A stretch of 64,000 nt of DNA. It comes from Strigamia acuminata (lineage: Eukaryota > Arthropoda > Chilopoda > Geophilomorpha > Linotaeniidae). The DNA lies in assembly GCA_949358305.1 (NCBI GenBank), contig OX442314.1:42540581-42604580 (forward strand), given 5' to 3'. The position numbers were made by a program, and so were the translations under genes. Positions 10,297 through 22,100 of this stretch are shown here, piece after piece. The notes under the pieces were generated by a model, which saw only the letters and a list, made by a program, of their open reading frames with translations, had not been told where the DNA came from and made no database searches. Position 1 is the first letter of the stretch. The number at the start of each line of letters is the position of its first letter.

Positions 10297-10903
10297 TAGG
10301 GTTTCTGTTTTCCCGCCTTTTCCCGGTTCCCGGTTCCCGGTACCAAAATGGCCGGTATTCCCGGGAAATCGGTACTCCCGGGACTAAAAAAAGAAGGCGA
10401 CGAAAAATGGCTAAAAATGGTCGTTTTTCGTCAAAAATGACCATCTTTCATCAAAAACGGCCATTTTTAACCATTTTTCATGGCAACAATGGCCGTTTAT
10501 TGTCAAAAATGCCCATTTTAAGCCGTTTTTCATGGGAAAAATGGCCGTTTTCGTCAAAAATAGCCGTTCTCGTCAAAAGCAGCCATTTTAAGCCATTTTT
10601 CATGCTAAAAATGGCAATTTTTAGTGATATTTAATGGAAAATATGGCCATTTTCGTTAAAAGCAGCCATTTTTAGCCATTTGTCATGCTGAAAATGGCCA
10701 TTTTTAGCCGTTTTTAATGGTAAAAATGGCCATTTTCGTCATTGAAACGTCACAAAATGTAACGTTTCAATGACGAAAATAGCGTTTCAGCAACGTTTTC
10801 AACGGAACCGGTTATTTTTCAAATTTCCCGGTTCCCGGTTCCGCGATTTCTCACCGGGTTTCCCGGGAAATCGGTACCCCGGTTTCCCGGTGCCGAAACC
10901 CTA
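10297..10903. mobile_element. hAT-type MITE with 8-bp target duplication
   Basis: The 607-bp element runs from TAGGGTTTC to GAAACCCTA, with inverted cccgggaaatcggta-type blocks next to both ends. It is flanked by exact 8-bp direct repeats ATTTGTAT (10289-10296 and 10904-10911). The T at position 2 and A at position 7 fit the hAT target consensus. The H2B copy at 17.2 kb has the empty site (acatttgtataactg on the reverse strand). The interior is a degenerate repeat of aaatggccatttttagcc. There is no coding capacity. Confidence 0.85.
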
Positions 10904-11109
10904 ATTTGTATAACTGTATCAATCGAATTGTACACTAAGTTCTATGGCAATAGTCCCGTTAGGAAATAAAGCAAAGAAAACGGAACATTTTACACAAACG
11001 TTTATTATTTCTCATTCATAAACGATACTTAACAAAACATAACATTAGAACAAGTCAAAGAATAAATATACCACCCCATTGCAAGCAGTGTTAGTACATC
11101 TAATAAATA

Positions 11110-12190
11110 TTAGCGAGGCCAGTTGCGAAGAAATCTTTTCTGTAGTCTTTCTTTGCGTGACGATTTCGGTGGCGCTGGTGGCGCTGGCGCCACGTATCCA
11201 TTAACCTCCAAAACACAAATAGACAGGACGACATTATTGCACGCTGGACACATCCTAATCTTCTGCACCGTTATGTATCGCCCTACCAGCCTCGGTGGAC
11301 ATGTGAAAGTAATGGTTTCCCCCGCTTTTCGGGGGCCTGTATATTCATCACACAAGCCGTTCTGGGAGAATGGCCCGTGCATACCTTCCCCATCGTCATG
11401 ATTGCCAACTCTAAGCTGTAAATCGTTATCTCTGTTATCTGCAAATACACAATTACTCGCCTGCACATTGCACAAGCACGCACATTTCAACTCACGGTGG
11501 CCTTCTCTACCCACATAAAACACGCTAATAACCACGTGCGGAACACCCATATCCATTCGCCACCAGGGTGTCTTGTCCACATTGTCTTTATCGGAAGTGT
11601 GGCTACAAGTTTTAGGATCGCCATCTACCGCGAACTCCTTCGAAAAAAATTCCACTTTACTTGTATAGTCGGAACTCTGCGACACTTTCTCTTTATCCAC
11701 CTTGGAAAAATCCATTTGGGCGACCGGAGGAGCGGGTGCAGCTTTCGTTTTGGGCCGCGGACAATAGTCTAGCGGTGCTGCAATCAGAATTACAAGTCGG
11801 TTCGGTGCAAAGTATTCGAGGGCAATTTTTGTCGTACTCACCGCCAAACGCTCCTCCGGGTTCGAACATTCCTTGTCCTTTAGCGGCGCCTCCGCCGTCA
11901 CCGATGACCGCGTATCCGACGATTGCACCCACGGCTGTTACCAAACAAAAGCAGCAACAGAAACAAAGCACAATCAAAATTATCCAGAGGAGTTTTTTCT
12001 TGCTGTCAAACGAGAAATTAATGAAATCAAGTAAAGCTTGTTTGTCTGTTCGAATTAAATCGAAATCGCATACCCGGACTTCTTTTGCTCTTCTTCCCAC
12101 ATTTTTGTCCTGCTGCGATGTGAACCAGTCGAGTGAGTGTGTTCGGTGGGAACAATCGACTTGCACTCTTTGGAACATGCAATTCGGCAT
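11110..12190 (-). CDS. Membrane-anchored F-type lectin (fucolectin domain), intact copy
   Basis: F-type (fucolectin/tachylectin-4) domain protein; family members bind fucose and other glycans. Three exons: 12190-11842, 11777-11496, 11438-11110, summing to 960 bp (319 residues), with 64- and 57-bp introns. N-terminal about 65 residues are probably cytosolic; then a hydrophobic, cysteine-rich segment (LLWIILIVLCFCCCFCLV) predicts one membrane span with type II topology. The lectin domain follows with QSSDYTS, the DGDPKTCSHTS block, TPWWRMDM, NRDNDLQLRVG, GPFSQNGLCDEY, FTCPPRLVGRYITVQ and SICVLEVNGYV. The fucose site of eel lectin uses a His in CSHT, an Arg in NRxD and a second Arg five residues after that Asp. 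The His and first Arg are visible, but the loop with the second Arg looks shortened, so sugar binding may differ. A proline- and arginine-rich C-terminal tail follows. This is the only lectin copy with an uninterrupted long N-terminus. Confidence 0.82.
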
Positions 12191-12778
12191 GCGGTGCAGC
12201 GCGGGAAGTGGTTTTATTGGTTTAAAATGAATGTCTCGCGAAAATGTGGATTGTTTGTGGTGATTATGAGTTATTCTTCACCGTTCAAATTACTGTGTTC
12301 GTTGTTGATCACGCAGAAAGTTCGATGGCGACGAAATGAAGGGTGACGAAATGAAGTGACTTCGTTTGATCGATGTCAACTAACAATACTAACTTTTTCG
12401 ACCATTTATTGAATCGTTAAGTGTCATTCTAAATAGTTTAATGCTTGCAATATTTGTTATTTCTTTCGGATAAAATGCACTTGGTTATTGTAATAATACT
12501 AATCTCGTTGGAGATAAGTTGTAAGCACTTGCGATCAAGGTTCAAAAAGGAATTGATTAAATAAGTTCGAATATTCTTTGTATAATTTTGGCCGATGCGC
12601 AGGTTATCACGATCATCTTCATTCACTGTATATTGTTTTGACTCGGTTATGGGAAAATTTTTGTAATAAATTGTAATAAATTGCAATAAATTAAATTGAT
12701 TAATTCAATATTTTTTATTTACTTGTTTATACGGTGCATTAGACGGACAGAAATTAAAGGAAAACAAAAGTTTGACGA
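12191..12778. other. Region between lectin and TFIIA-gamma copies; dispersed repeat
   Basis: 12191-12360 is the lectin 5' flank (aaaccaataaaaccacttc on the reverse strand, conserved at 35595 and in each array unit). About 12450-12590 is the dispersed repeat also present at 2085-2220. 12660-12778 is the TFIIA-gamma 3' flank. No other gene was seen. Confidence 0.6.
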
Positions 12779-13087
12779 TTATTTGGCGTCGCACGCAACT
12801 ATTTTCACTTTATCTAATTTCGGCAGTTGCGGCATTTGGGTGAAATCGACGCCTCGTAACTCGAATGTCCACACGCGGTCCATCAATCGGTACGTTTCCA
12901 AACGATCTACCTTGAATGTTAATCTCGTCTTCACCCGCGTTGCAAGCGCAGTGTTGATGGCCTTGTCGAATTGCTGGAGAACTTTAAGTGCTAACTGCGG
13001 CGAAATGTGTTGACTTTGAATAAAATCGTCCAACGTGTCTTGCAGAGCATTTCCCAAACTCGTGTTGCGATAAAGTTGGTAAGTCAT
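12779..13087 (-). CDS. GTF2A2: TFIIA gamma subunit, second intact copy
   Basis: Encodes the same 102 residues as 2621-2929, in the opposite orientation. Identity continues into both flanks, including the promoter (TATATAACAACGCGG on the reverse strand) and the 3' flank down to about 12700. The copy is intact, so either could be the functional gene; the exact protein identity suggests recent duplication or conversion. Confidence 0.93.
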   Translation of the reverse strand: MTYQLYRNTSLGNALQDTLDDFIQSQHISPQLALKVLQQFDKAINTALATRVKTRLTFKVDRLETYRLMDRVWTFELRGVDFTQMPQLPKLDKVKIVACDAK

Positions 13088-14068
13088 TCTGAATGCGTGA
13101 AAATACCAAATTCAACAGATGTCAACAACGGCTGTACAATAGTTTTGTATTTAATGCCGCGTTGTTATATATTGGTGAATGCGGGAACGTTCTTGTGACG
13201 TGTGGCAAACGTTTTCCCGACGCAACTAGATTCTCGTCTGTCTCATCTTCGCCACGAGATCTCGGATCTCAACTTATGTTGTTCTTTCGGTTTTTTTCAT
13301 CTGCGAGATTTTTTAATTGAAATTTTTTTATCTGAGTGGTATCATATATTTATTTTAGATGGTTTGGTCGATTAATTAATTCTTGCATTTTCTCTTATTG
13401 TGCACCGCGCGGTTGGCGCACTATTGGCAAAATATATTTCTCCCACCAAATTACGAAATTTTCCATTAAAAAATTTAAATTTCAGTAAATTTCCATTGAA
13501 ATTTCAAATTTTTCTAAATTTTCATTGTTAATTTCAAATTTTTCTAAATTTTCCATTCAGAAAAATTTAATTTCACTCAATTTCCAATTAAATAATTCAA
13601 AACTAAATTTTCCTTAAAAAATCAAATTTTCTAAATTTTTCATTAAAAATTTCAAACTTTACTTAATTTTCCATTCAGGAAAATTTAATTTTACTCAATT
13701 TCCATTGAAAAATTCAAATTTTCTAAATTTTCCATTAAAAATTTCAAATTTTACTTAATTTTCCATTCAGAAAAATTTAATTTTACTCAATTTCCATTGA
13801 AAAATTCAAATTTTTTCTAATTTTCCATTAAAAATTTCAAATTTTACTAAATAATCACGATTCAAAAAAAAAAATTCCTAAAATATAATATTTATGAATT
13901 TATTTTTTCTTAAAAAAAAATAAAAACAACATTTCACAATTTCTCAAACCAATCCAACACAAATCAATCTCAATGGACGGCGCACGATTCAAAAACAAAA
14001 AATTCCTAAAATATATATAATTTACGAATTTATTTTATTTTTTTTACAATCCAACACAAATCACTCCC
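13088..14068. other. TFIIA-gamma promoter copy, then AT-rich repeats
   Basis: 13088-13260 matches the 5' flank of the gene at 2621, including the segment ending near agattctcgtctgtctcat. From about 13440 to 13860 there are diverged tandem copies of a unit of the type aaattttccattaaaaattt with attcagaaaaatttaa. Two related caatccaacacaaatca stretches flank the SLU7 3' end near 13950 and 14050. No gene was seen. Confidence 0.6.
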
Positions 14069-15694
14069 TCATTTATCAATAAAATGAGCCATCGGGTCAT
14101 CATCTCGTCCCTTCTTCATATAATAAGCTTCCATCTCCTCTTGCGACGGCTCCTTCTCTTGCCGCATACTGTTATACGGTCTCCTCCTCTCGTCCATTGA
14201 CAACAATCTCTTCGCACGCCTCCTATTCTCCTCCTCCCGAACCAAAGCCAACTCCAACCGCCGCTCCTTCGTTTCCTCTTCATCCTCATCGTCCCTTTTC
14301 CTCTTTTTCTTCTTCTCTTGTCTAGCAACATCTTCCTCCTCACCATCACAATCACCGATCACTTCTTCTTCCTCATACTCAACCGCATTTTTTCCACTCT
14401 CACCGATACAATAAGAATTAACCACAAACTGGTGGCAACATTTGTACCCCCAGCACCCATTCCTCCAAAAGGAACCCCACACACTCGTGTGATTATTCGT
14501 CAACACATCCTCGTCGTATCTCGACCTCAGCACGTCTTTCACCATCCCCTTGATAATCTTCCCGTGCTTCGAATACTCAACGTATCCTTCCGACTGCGCC
14601 AAAAGCAGTTCCTTGTCGGGTATATCCAGATGCTCAGTGCCGCCATATTTCGCCAAAATACTCTCCCGAACGTCCTCCTTGTAAGTAATTTTTCTTTTCT
14701 CAAATTCCTTGTTTAGAAGTTCCAATTTGGTGGGCTCTGCCAGCAAATGGACGTCCACGCCCTTCTCGTACGCCTCCCACGCGAACAACTGCGCGGTGGC
14801 ATGTTTGCTGGTGTCGCCCGAAAATCGCACGAAATTGTCGCCGGCGTACTGAACATCTTCCGGATGCACTCCGCCATCTTTATATGGGTTATCGCGCATC
14901 GTTCTCGATTTTGGGTCGTAATAGGCCGAATTTATGTCAAGATTTCGTAAATACTTCGCCGTGTCCTCCCGAATACGTAGATTTCGGACGGTAATCCGCT
15001 GTTTGCTGTCCACTTTGGTGCCGGGCATGTCCACGTCGTCCGCGTATTTATCCTCGTCCTGATTCGGGTCGCACTCGACGTCGTTTAACTCGCCTTCGGA
15101 TTGTTGGTTTAGCTTTTCCGCTTTTAATTGTCGTTTCGCCTCTTCCACTTTCCCGTATTCCTCTATGACCGCTCTGTGCTCATCCGGGTTGTAGCCGTTC
15201 CATCGGTCGCGTTTTCCGTCGTAATTCAAACTCAAATTCGGCTGCGCGAATTCGTCCGCCGCGATATCCTCGCCCGTGTATCTCGCTCCGATTTTTCGCG
15301 GTCGTTCGAAACAATCTTTCCGTTGGTGCGTTAATGCGCCGCAATTCTCACACGCGCCCTTGCGGAAGCGAGTGGCATTAACGGTTCGCGAGCCCCTGTT
15401 GTACCAGTCGCCGAGCGTGGAAACTTCCTTTTGTTTTTCGGGCGGCGGGCGTTGATGTTTTAAAGTCGGACCGGAGGAGCCGTAGTACCAAGGAACTTGT
15501 GTGATATACTGGGGTATGTGCGGGTTGATATCTTTTCCTTCTTCGTCAACTTCCGCCGGAGCCGTGCCAGCTTTTCGAGCTTCCTCGAGTTCCTTCGCTT
15601 TCTTCCAGTCTTCTCGTGTTTTCTTTTTGGGCTCCTCGACGTCTTTGGCCTTGACGATCGCCGAAAGTGGAAGCGAGTGACTCGAATTTGCCAT
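14069..15694 (-). CDS. SLU7: Pre-mRNA splicing factor SLU7
   Basis: Second-step splicing factor that helps select the 3' splice site. The protein of 541 residues is intact in a single exon. The start is the ATG at 15694 ([10 protein letters not shown]); an open frame extends two codons further from a GTG. Landmarks: [20 protein letters not shown] near the N-terminus, [12 protein letters not shown], the CCHC zinc knuckle C115-x2-C118-x4-H123-x4-C128 ([14 protein letters not shown]), [16 protein letters not shown], then [46 protein letters not shown] and [20 protein letters not shown]. The C-terminal third is acidic and then lysine/arginine-rich. It is unique in the window and lies between the two inverted duplicated blocks. 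Confidence 0.95.
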   Translation of the reverse strand: MANSSHSLPLSAIVKAKDVEEPKKKTREDWKKAKELEEARKAGTAPAEVDEEGKDINPHIPQYITQVPWYYGSSGPTLKHQRPPPEKQKEVSTLGDWYNRGSRTVNATRFRKGACENCGALTHQRKDCFERPRKIGARYTGEDIAADEFAQPNLSLNYDGKRDRWNGYNPDEHRAVIEEYGKVEEAKRQLKAEKLNQQSEGELNDVECDPNQDEDKYADDVDMPGTKVDSKQRITVRNLRIREDTAKYLRNLDINSAYYDPKSRTMRDNPYKDGGVHPEDVQYAGDNFVRFSGDTSKHATAQLFAWEAYEKGVDVHLLAEPTKLELLNKEFEKRKITYKEDVRESILAKYGGTEHLDIPDKELLLAQSEGYVEYSKHGKIIKGMVKDVLRSRYDEDVLTNNHTSVWGSFWRNGCWGYKCCHQFVVNSYCIGESGKNAVEYEEEEVIGDCDGEEEDVARQEKKKKRKRDDEDEEETKERRLELALVREEENRRRAKRLLSMDERRRPYNSMRQEKEPSQEEMEAYYMKKGRDDDPMAHFIDK

Positions 15695-16139
15695 TTTCAC
15701 TTACGGTGGGTCGTGGAATGATCAGAATTGTGTGCGGTTGGTCGTTTATATCCGAGGATTGGCGGTAATGAAAGTGCGTGAACGTGTGTGAAACGTTTGG
15801 AAACGATTGGTGACGTCATTGCGGGGTGCTAAAATGACCCACAGGTGGTGCTGTTGTGCTCGTTCGCCGTTGGTCAAAGACCACTATGATTATGAAGATT
15901 GGGAAAGCCCAATCCGAGTGTTGCTCTTCAACTGGGTGAAGGCTGACTTGTGAGTCAAGGCAGTTTATTCACTCTGGTCAAGGTGATAAAATTAGCACAA
16001 AAACGGGAAAGCTGATGAGCGATGAAATAAATATACCGGTAAAAACCGACGAAATAAACACGAAAACATGAAATAACACAAAAGAACACGAAAACAGACG
16101 GAATAAACATGTAAAATAAACATGTAAACGGATGAAATC
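15695..16139. other. SLU7 5' flank, nothing recognised
   Basis: GC content is higher than in the surrounding intergenic DNA near 15800-15960, with no recognisable gene. 15978-16139 carries degenerate units of the 30-bp minisatellite (gaaataaacacgaaaac and similar). Confidence 0.5.
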
Positions 16140-16378
16140 AAAATGAAAACATGAAATAAACTCGAAAAAAAACATGAAAACGTGAAATAAACTCGAAAAA
16201 AACATGAAATAAACTCGTAAAAAACATGAAAACATGAAATAAACTCGAAAAAAACATGAAATAAACTCGTAAAAAACATGAAAACATGAAATAAACTCGT
16301 AAAAAACATGAAAACATGAAATAAACTCGTAAAAAACATGAAAACATGAAATAAACTCGTAAAAAACAAGAAAACATG
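16140..16378. repeat. 30-bp minisatellite, about 8 copies
   Basis: Tandem units of gtaaaaaacatgaaaacatg plus aaataaactc, the same unit as at 1976-2082. The open frames it creates on the minus strand (MFFTSLFHVF repeats) are by-products of the 30-bp period being a multiple of three. Confidence 0.9.
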
Positions 16379-17094
16379 AATTATATAATGAATATTAGAA
16401 CTTATTTAATCAATTCCTTTTTGAACCTTGATTTCCAGTGCTTACAAATTATCTCCAACGACATTACTGTTATTTTATCTCCGGTATCATTTGGCATTAC
16501 ACACCATAAGCAATATGATTTTGTTGATTTGTCAATTTGTTATAACTTTTATAACTGTTTCTTGTAACTGTATCCTAGTTTCTTTTTTTACCTAAATGAA
16601 AATTCCACCTTAACCCATAGGTACGATTAGGATGGAACACTTGTTCATCACCAGAAATAATGTCTGTTTAGTGTTTATCTTGCAAGATGCGAAGTCAAAT
16701 GATTTTATTTCTATTTATTATTACATATTTTTTTAGTACTTATTTGATCCTATTGCGACGTGGAATAAATGCAGATAAAATAATAATAATAATAATAATA
16801 CATGTTTATTGAAAATAAAAATTAAAAAACGAAAAAATATCAATTGGAAAAACCAAAACAAAAAAAAAACAATAAACTATGTTTGCATTAAATTTGTCAA
16901 CATTGATCGGATGGCTTTACTACTGACAAAAATTTCGCCACATAATTTGGAGACAAAAACCGGAAGAAAATTAAGAATTCTTAAGATTTTGTTCATTTGT
17001 TTCTTTTAACTGTAGATATAAATTATTAAAGATTTTCTAGAACTTCTTTGATCCTGTCGTGTGGAATAAATTATTCTTGCAAAAGACTAACAGC
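16379..17094. other. Dispersed repeat and decayed H2B 3' flank
   Basis: 16379-16470 is the dispersed repeat seen at 2085 and 12590. About 16745-16920 matches the H2B 3' flank fragment at 2230-2380 (gacgtggaataaatgcag, the (ATA)n run, and tcaacattgatcggatgg), but the H2B codons are gone. No intact gene. Confidence 0.6.
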
Positions 17095-17261
17095 GGAAGA
17101 AATTTTTCTAACGGGACTATTGCTATAGAGCTTAGTGTACAATTCGATTGATACAGTTATACAAATGTTATACTTGTTTATTGAAACAAAAAAAAATTAA
17201 AAAACGAAAAAATATCAATTATAAAAACGAAAACATTGTCAACATTGATCGGGTGGTTTTA

Positions 17262-17639
17262 CTACTTTTTGCTGTACCTGGTCACCGCTTTCGTGCCTTC
17301 GCAGACGGCGTGCTGTGCCAATTCGCCCGGCAAAACTAAACAAACAGCTGTTTGAATCTCCCGACTGGAAATGGTCGATCGTTTATTAAGTTGCGTCAAA
17401 CGCGACGATTCGACCGCGATCCGCTCGAAAATATCGAACACAAAGCTATTCATGATTCCCATGGTCTTCGAAGACATCCCAATGTCCGGATGAACTTGTT
17501 TCAACACTTTGTAGATGTTCGATCCGAAATTTTCCTTCTTTCGCTTTCCCGATTTCTTCTTCAGACTAACTCGCCTCGTCTTCTGCGGCGCTTCAACCTT
17601 CCCCAATGCTTCGCTCAGAACTTTTTGCGGAGAAGACAT
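17262..17639 (-). CDS. Histone H2B variant, copy 2
   Basis: 125-residue H2B identical to 9818-10195 except for SNIYK in place of SYIYK. The start ATG is at 17639. Same unusual cysteines in the last helices and same polyadenylation-type 3' flank (CAATAAA on the reverse strand near 17183). It is divergent to the intact SNAPC3 gene, with starts about 230 bp apart. Confidence 0.93.
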   Translation of the reverse strand: MSSPQKVLSEALGKVEAPQKTRRVSLKKKSGKRKKENFGSNIYKVLKQVHPDIGMSSKTMGIMNSFVFDIFERIAVESSRLTQLNKRSTISSREIQTAVCLVLPGELAQHAVCEGTKAVTRYSKK

Positions 17640-17871
17640 GATCGATAAGAGATAGAATAGTAACAACAAAGGTGTACTCGGTAATAGAAAATAAGATGGG
17701 CAACGTGTCTCTAATATACCCGATTGTAACGAAACGTCACTAAAACGGTGACAAACGTTTCCTCGTACGCCAGGCACCGACGTGAGAAGCGACGTGAGAA
17801 GCGTATTAACGGGTTGGATAGAGTTGGGAGCCGACAAAACCATCAACACCAAAACCGATCTTTCCTCGTTG
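17640..17871. promoter_or_regulatory. Divergent promoter region between H2B and SNAPC3
   Basis: Non-coding leader between the two start codons; 17640-17756 is conserved at 9702-9817. The SNAPC3 frame is open upstream of its first ATG back to a TGA at 17749, so part of this interval could be coding if a non-ATG start or an unseen exon is used. Confidence 0.45.
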
Positions 17872-18879
17872 ATGAACGTTTCGCCCGCAATCGTCAACGA
17901 ACTCGAAGCAGTTTGCAGCATCGCCCATCTCTCGTGCGAAGACGAACCGCACCAATTCCTGCCAACCAACATCAGAAAACCCAGAAACGGACCCATGGAT
18001 TACGTCACCCCCACCAACCACAATTTGCAATGTCTCAAGCGAAAAGAAGCCGTAAACGAAAACCGCGCGCAACTCGACTGCGTCGGCCGTAAAATGTTGA
18101 AAAATACCCACAAATACGGTTTTCCGCGTCCAAATTTGCTGCCGAGCGGAACGGAAGCCGAAAACGTACCGACAAGACCGCCGGAATTTATTTTACTCGT
18201 CACGCTGTACCAGCCCTACACAAAACGGGAATTAAAAATGGAGCAGCAATTGCTCGTACTCGGATCGCAAAAGTTGACCGCTTTGAGAGACAAATTCGTG
18301 TGTTTGGCCGACATTTCCGTCACGGACGACTTGAGCGAGAATCCCGATTTATCCGACTTGAGCAGAGCCAAAGAAATGTACACTTCCGGTTTGTTTTACA
18401 TCAACGGTACGTTGTACGACGATATGCGGAACCCGCAGTCCAGGGCGAACAGCCGAGCGATCGTCGAGTGGGCGGATCAATACCCGGACATGGGAATTGG
18501 ACCGTTCGAGACGAAATTGATGGAAGAAACGCGATTTGTGGATTTGAAATTGCGTCTGGGTTATCCGTATTTGTACCAGCACCAGGGGGACTGCGAGCAC
18601 CTTATGGTGTTTCAAGATATCCGGTTAATGAGCGGCGACGATTGTCAGGATGTGTCCAAATACCCGATCGTGACGAGAATTTCGAGTCGCATGCGTGTGG
18701 TGTGCATGGTGTGCCATCTCTTGACGGCCAAGTGGATTACTACGGGCAACTTGCGGCTGCCGGCCGACCCGTTTTTCTACTGCGACGCGTGTTTCAGGCA
18801 GTTTAATTACGATCAAGAGGGTAAAAAGATCGGGCAGTTCAGCGCGCAGCCGTTTGTAGACCGCAGCGCCCTCTTTTGA
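17872..18879 (+). CDS. SNAPC3: snRNA-activating protein complex subunit 3
   Basis: SNAP50-like subunit of SNAPc, which binds the proximal sequence element of snRNA promoters for RNA polymerases II and III. From the first in-frame ATG (17872) the protein is 335 residues; human SNAPC3 is about 411, so some N-terminal sequence may be missing or unrecognised. Landmarks of the conserved C-terminal part: [39 protein letters not shown], the highly conserved [31 protein letters not shown], then the zinc-finger region [11 protein letters not shown] and [13 protein letters not shown] with [11 protein letters not shown] at the end. Intact and single exon. A pseudogene copy is at 8951-9701 and a 100-bp scrap at 25314-25414. 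Confidence 0.92.
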   Translation: MNVSPAIVNELEAVCSIAHLSCEDEPHQFLPTNIRKPRNGPMDYVTPTNHNLQCLKRKEAVNENRAQLDCVGRKMLKNTHKYGFPRPNLLPSGTEAENVPTRPPEFILLVTLYQPYTKRELKMEQQLLVLGSQKLTALRDKFVCLADISVTDDLSENPDLSDLSRAKEMYTSGLFYINGTLYDDMRNPQSRANSRAIVEWADQYPDMGIGPFETKLMEETRFVDLKLRLGYPYLYQHQGDCEHLMVFQDIRLMSGDDCQDVSKYPIVTRISSRMRVVCMVCHLLTAKWITTGNLRLPADPFFYCDACFRQFNYDQEGKKIGQFSAQPFVDRSALF

Positions 18880-19076
18880 TAAATTATTTCGTAGTTTTAA
18901 ATAAAATAAATAAATAAATTAACTCCCAACTACAGTCTGCACCCGCAATTTTGATGCTAAATTCGTACTGCGCATCCCATTCTGCGCAGAAGATTTTCTA
19001 ATGGCAGAGTTTACGAATGATGTCACACTGAAATGAAAACGAGGCTATCGGGCATAATGCTAAATGTAATGTAATT
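18880..19076. other. SNAPC3 3' flank up to transposon insertion
   Basis: Matches the flank of the SNAPC3 pseudogene (8815-8950) and then the 3' flank of the secreted-protein gene (8090-8175). The right end, AATGTAATGTAATT, is where the THAP transposon inserted. Confidence 0.7.
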
Positions 19077-19162
19077 CAGGGTTTGCGCGATAGCTAACTG
19101 CGCATGCGCATTCTTGCCAGCGACCTCTGGAGTCGAAATTCGTAACTACGACTGAGGGACAT

Positions 19163-22100
19163 GAGTTGGGCGTTGGGCGTTCGATGGGCGTTGGGCGATG
19201 GGTGTTGGGCATTCGGCGTTGTGTTGGGCGTTGGGCGATGGGCATTCGGCGTTGCGTTGGGCGATGGGTGTTGGGCGATGGGCATTCGGCGTTGTGTTGG
19301 GCGTTGGGCGATGGGTGTTGGGCGATGGGCGATGGGCGATGGGCGATGGGCATTCGGCGTTGGGCGTGCGTTGGGTGTTGGGCGATGGGTGTTGGGCATT
19401 CGGCGTTGTGTTGGGCGTTGGGCGATGGGCATTCGGCGTTGCGTTGGACGATGGGTGTTGGGCGATGGGCATTCGGCGTTGGGCGTGCATTCGGCGTTGG
19501 GCGTGCGTTGGGTGTTGGGCGATGGGTGTTGGGCATTCGGCGTTGTGTTGGGCGTTGGGTGTTGGGCGATGGGCATTCGGCGTTGGGCGTGCATTGGGTG
19601 TTGGGCGATGGGCATTCGGCGTTGGGCGTGCATTGGGTGTTGGGCGATGGGCATTCGGCGTTGGGCGTGCGTTGGGTGTTGGGCGATGGGCATTCGGCGT
19701 TGGGCGTGCGTTGGGTGTTGGGCGATGGGTGTTGGGCATTCGGCGTTGTGTTGGGCGTTGGGTGTTGGGCGATGGGCATTCGGCGTTGGGCGTGCATTGG
19801 GTGTTGGGCGATGGGCATTCGGCGTTGGGCGTGCATTGGGTGTTGGGCGATGGGTGTTGGGCATTCGGCGTTGTTTTGGGTGTTGGGCGATGGGCATTCG
19901 GCGTTGGGCGTGCATTGGGTGTTGGGCGATGGGCATTCGGCGTTGGGCGTGCGTTGGGTGTTGGGCGATGGGTGTTGGGCATTCGGCGTTGTGTTGGGCG
20001 TTGGGTGTTGGGCGATGGGCATTCGGCGTTGGGCGTGCATTGGGTGTTGGGCGATGGGCATTCGGCGTTGGGCGTGCATTGGGTGTTGGGCGATGGGCAT
20101 TCGGCGTTGGGCGTGCGTTGGGTGTTGGGCGATGGGCATTCGGCGTTGGGCGTGCATTCGGCGTTGGGCGTGCGTTGGGTGTTGGGCGATGGGTGTTGGG
20201 CATTCGGCGTTGTGTTGGGCGTTGGGTGTTGGGCGATGGGCATTCGGCGTTGGGCGTGCATTGGGTGTTGGGCGATGGGCATTCGGCGTTGGGCGTGCAT
20301 TGGGTGTTGGGCGATGGGCATTCGGCGTTGGGCGTGCGTTGGGTGTTGGGCGATGGGCATTCGGCGTTGGGCGTGCGTTGGGTGTTGGGCGATGGGTGTT
20401 GGGCATTCGGCGTTGTGTTGGGCGTTGGGTGTTGGGCGATGGGCATTCGGCGTTGGGCGTGCATTGGGTGTTGGGCGATGGGTGTTGGGCATTCGGCGTT
20501 GTGTTGGGCGTTGGGCGATGGGCATTCGGCGTTGCGTTGGACGATGGGTGTTGGGCGATGGGCATTCGGCGTTGGGCGTGCATTCGGCGTTGGGCGTGCG
20601 TTGGGTGTTGGGCGATGGGTGTTGGGCATTCGGCGTTGTGTTGGGCGTTGGGTGTTGGGCGATGGGCATTCGGCGTTGGGCGTGCATTGGGTGTTGGGCG
20701 ATGGGCATTCGGCGTTGGGCGTGCATTGGGTGTTGGGCGATGGGCATTCGGCGTTGGGCGTGCGTTGGGTGTTGGGCGATGGGCATTCGGCGTTGGGCGT
20801 GCGTTGGGTGTTGGGCGATGGGTGTTGGGCATTCGGCGTTGTGTTGGGCGTTGGGTGTTGGGCGATGGGCATTCGGCGTTGGGCGTGCATTGGGTGTTGG
20901 GCGATGGGCATTCGGCGTTGGGCGTGCATTGGGTGTTGGGCGATGGGTGTTGGGCATTCGGCGTTGTTTTGGGTGTTGGGCGATGGGCATTCGGCGTTGG
21001 GCGTGCATTGGGTGTTGGGCGATGGGCATTCGGCGTTGGGCGTGCGTTGGGTGTTGGGCGATGGGTGTTGGGCATTCGGCGTTGTGTTGGGCGTTGGGTG
21101 TTGGGCGATGGGCATTCGGCGTTGGGCGTGCATTGGGTGTTGGGCGATGGGCATTCGGCGTTGGGCGTGCGTTGGGTGTTGGGCGATGGGTGTTGGGCAT
21201 TCGGCGTTGTGTTGGGCGTTGGGTGTTGGGCGATGGGCATTCGGCGTTGGGCGTGCATTGGGTGTTGGGCGATGGGCATTCGGCGTTGGGCGTGCGTTGG
21301 GTGTTGGGCGATGGGTGTTGGGCATTCGGCGTTGTTTTGGGTGTTGGGCGATGGGCATTCGGCGTTGGGCGTGCATTGGGTGTTGGGCGATGGGCATTCG
21401 GCGTTGGGCGTGCGTTGGGTGTTGGGCGATGGGCATTCGGCGTTGGGCGTGCGTTGGGTGTTGGGCGATGGGTGTTGGGCATTCGGCGTTGTTTTGGGTG
21501 TTGGGCGATGGGCATTCGGCGTTGGGCGTGCATTGGGTGTTGGGCGATGGGCATTCGGCGTTGGGCGTGCGTTGGGTGTTGGGCGATGGGCATTCGGCGT
21601 TGGGCGTGCGTTGGGTGTTGGGCGATGGGTGTTGGGCATTCGGCGTTGTTTTGGGTGTTGGGCGATGGGCATTCGGCGTTGGGCGTGCATTGGGTGTTGG
21701 GCGATGGGCATTCGGCGTTGGGCGTGCGTTGGGTGTTGGGCGATGGGCATTCGGCGTTGGGCGTGCGTTGGGTGTTGGGCGATGGGTGTTGGGCATTCGG
21801 CGTTGTTTTGGGTGTTGGGCGATGGGCATTCGGCGTTGGGCGTGCATTGGGTGTTGGGCGATGGGCATTCGGCGTTGGGCGTGCGTTGGGTGTTGGGCGA
21901 TGGGCATTCGGCGTTGGGCGTGCATTGGGTGTTGGGCGATGGGCATTCGGCGTTGGGCGTGCGTTGGGTGTTGGGCGATGGGCATTCGGCGTTGGGCGTG
22001 CGTTGGGTGTTGGGCGATGGGTGTTGGGCATTCGGCGTTGTTTTGGGTGTTGGGCGATGGGCATTCGGCGTTGGGCGTGCATTGGGTGTTGGGCGATGGG

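Noticed and set aside
15978-16377. Minus-strand frames with MFFTSLFHVF repeats
   Set aside because: Translation of the 30-bp minisatellite.
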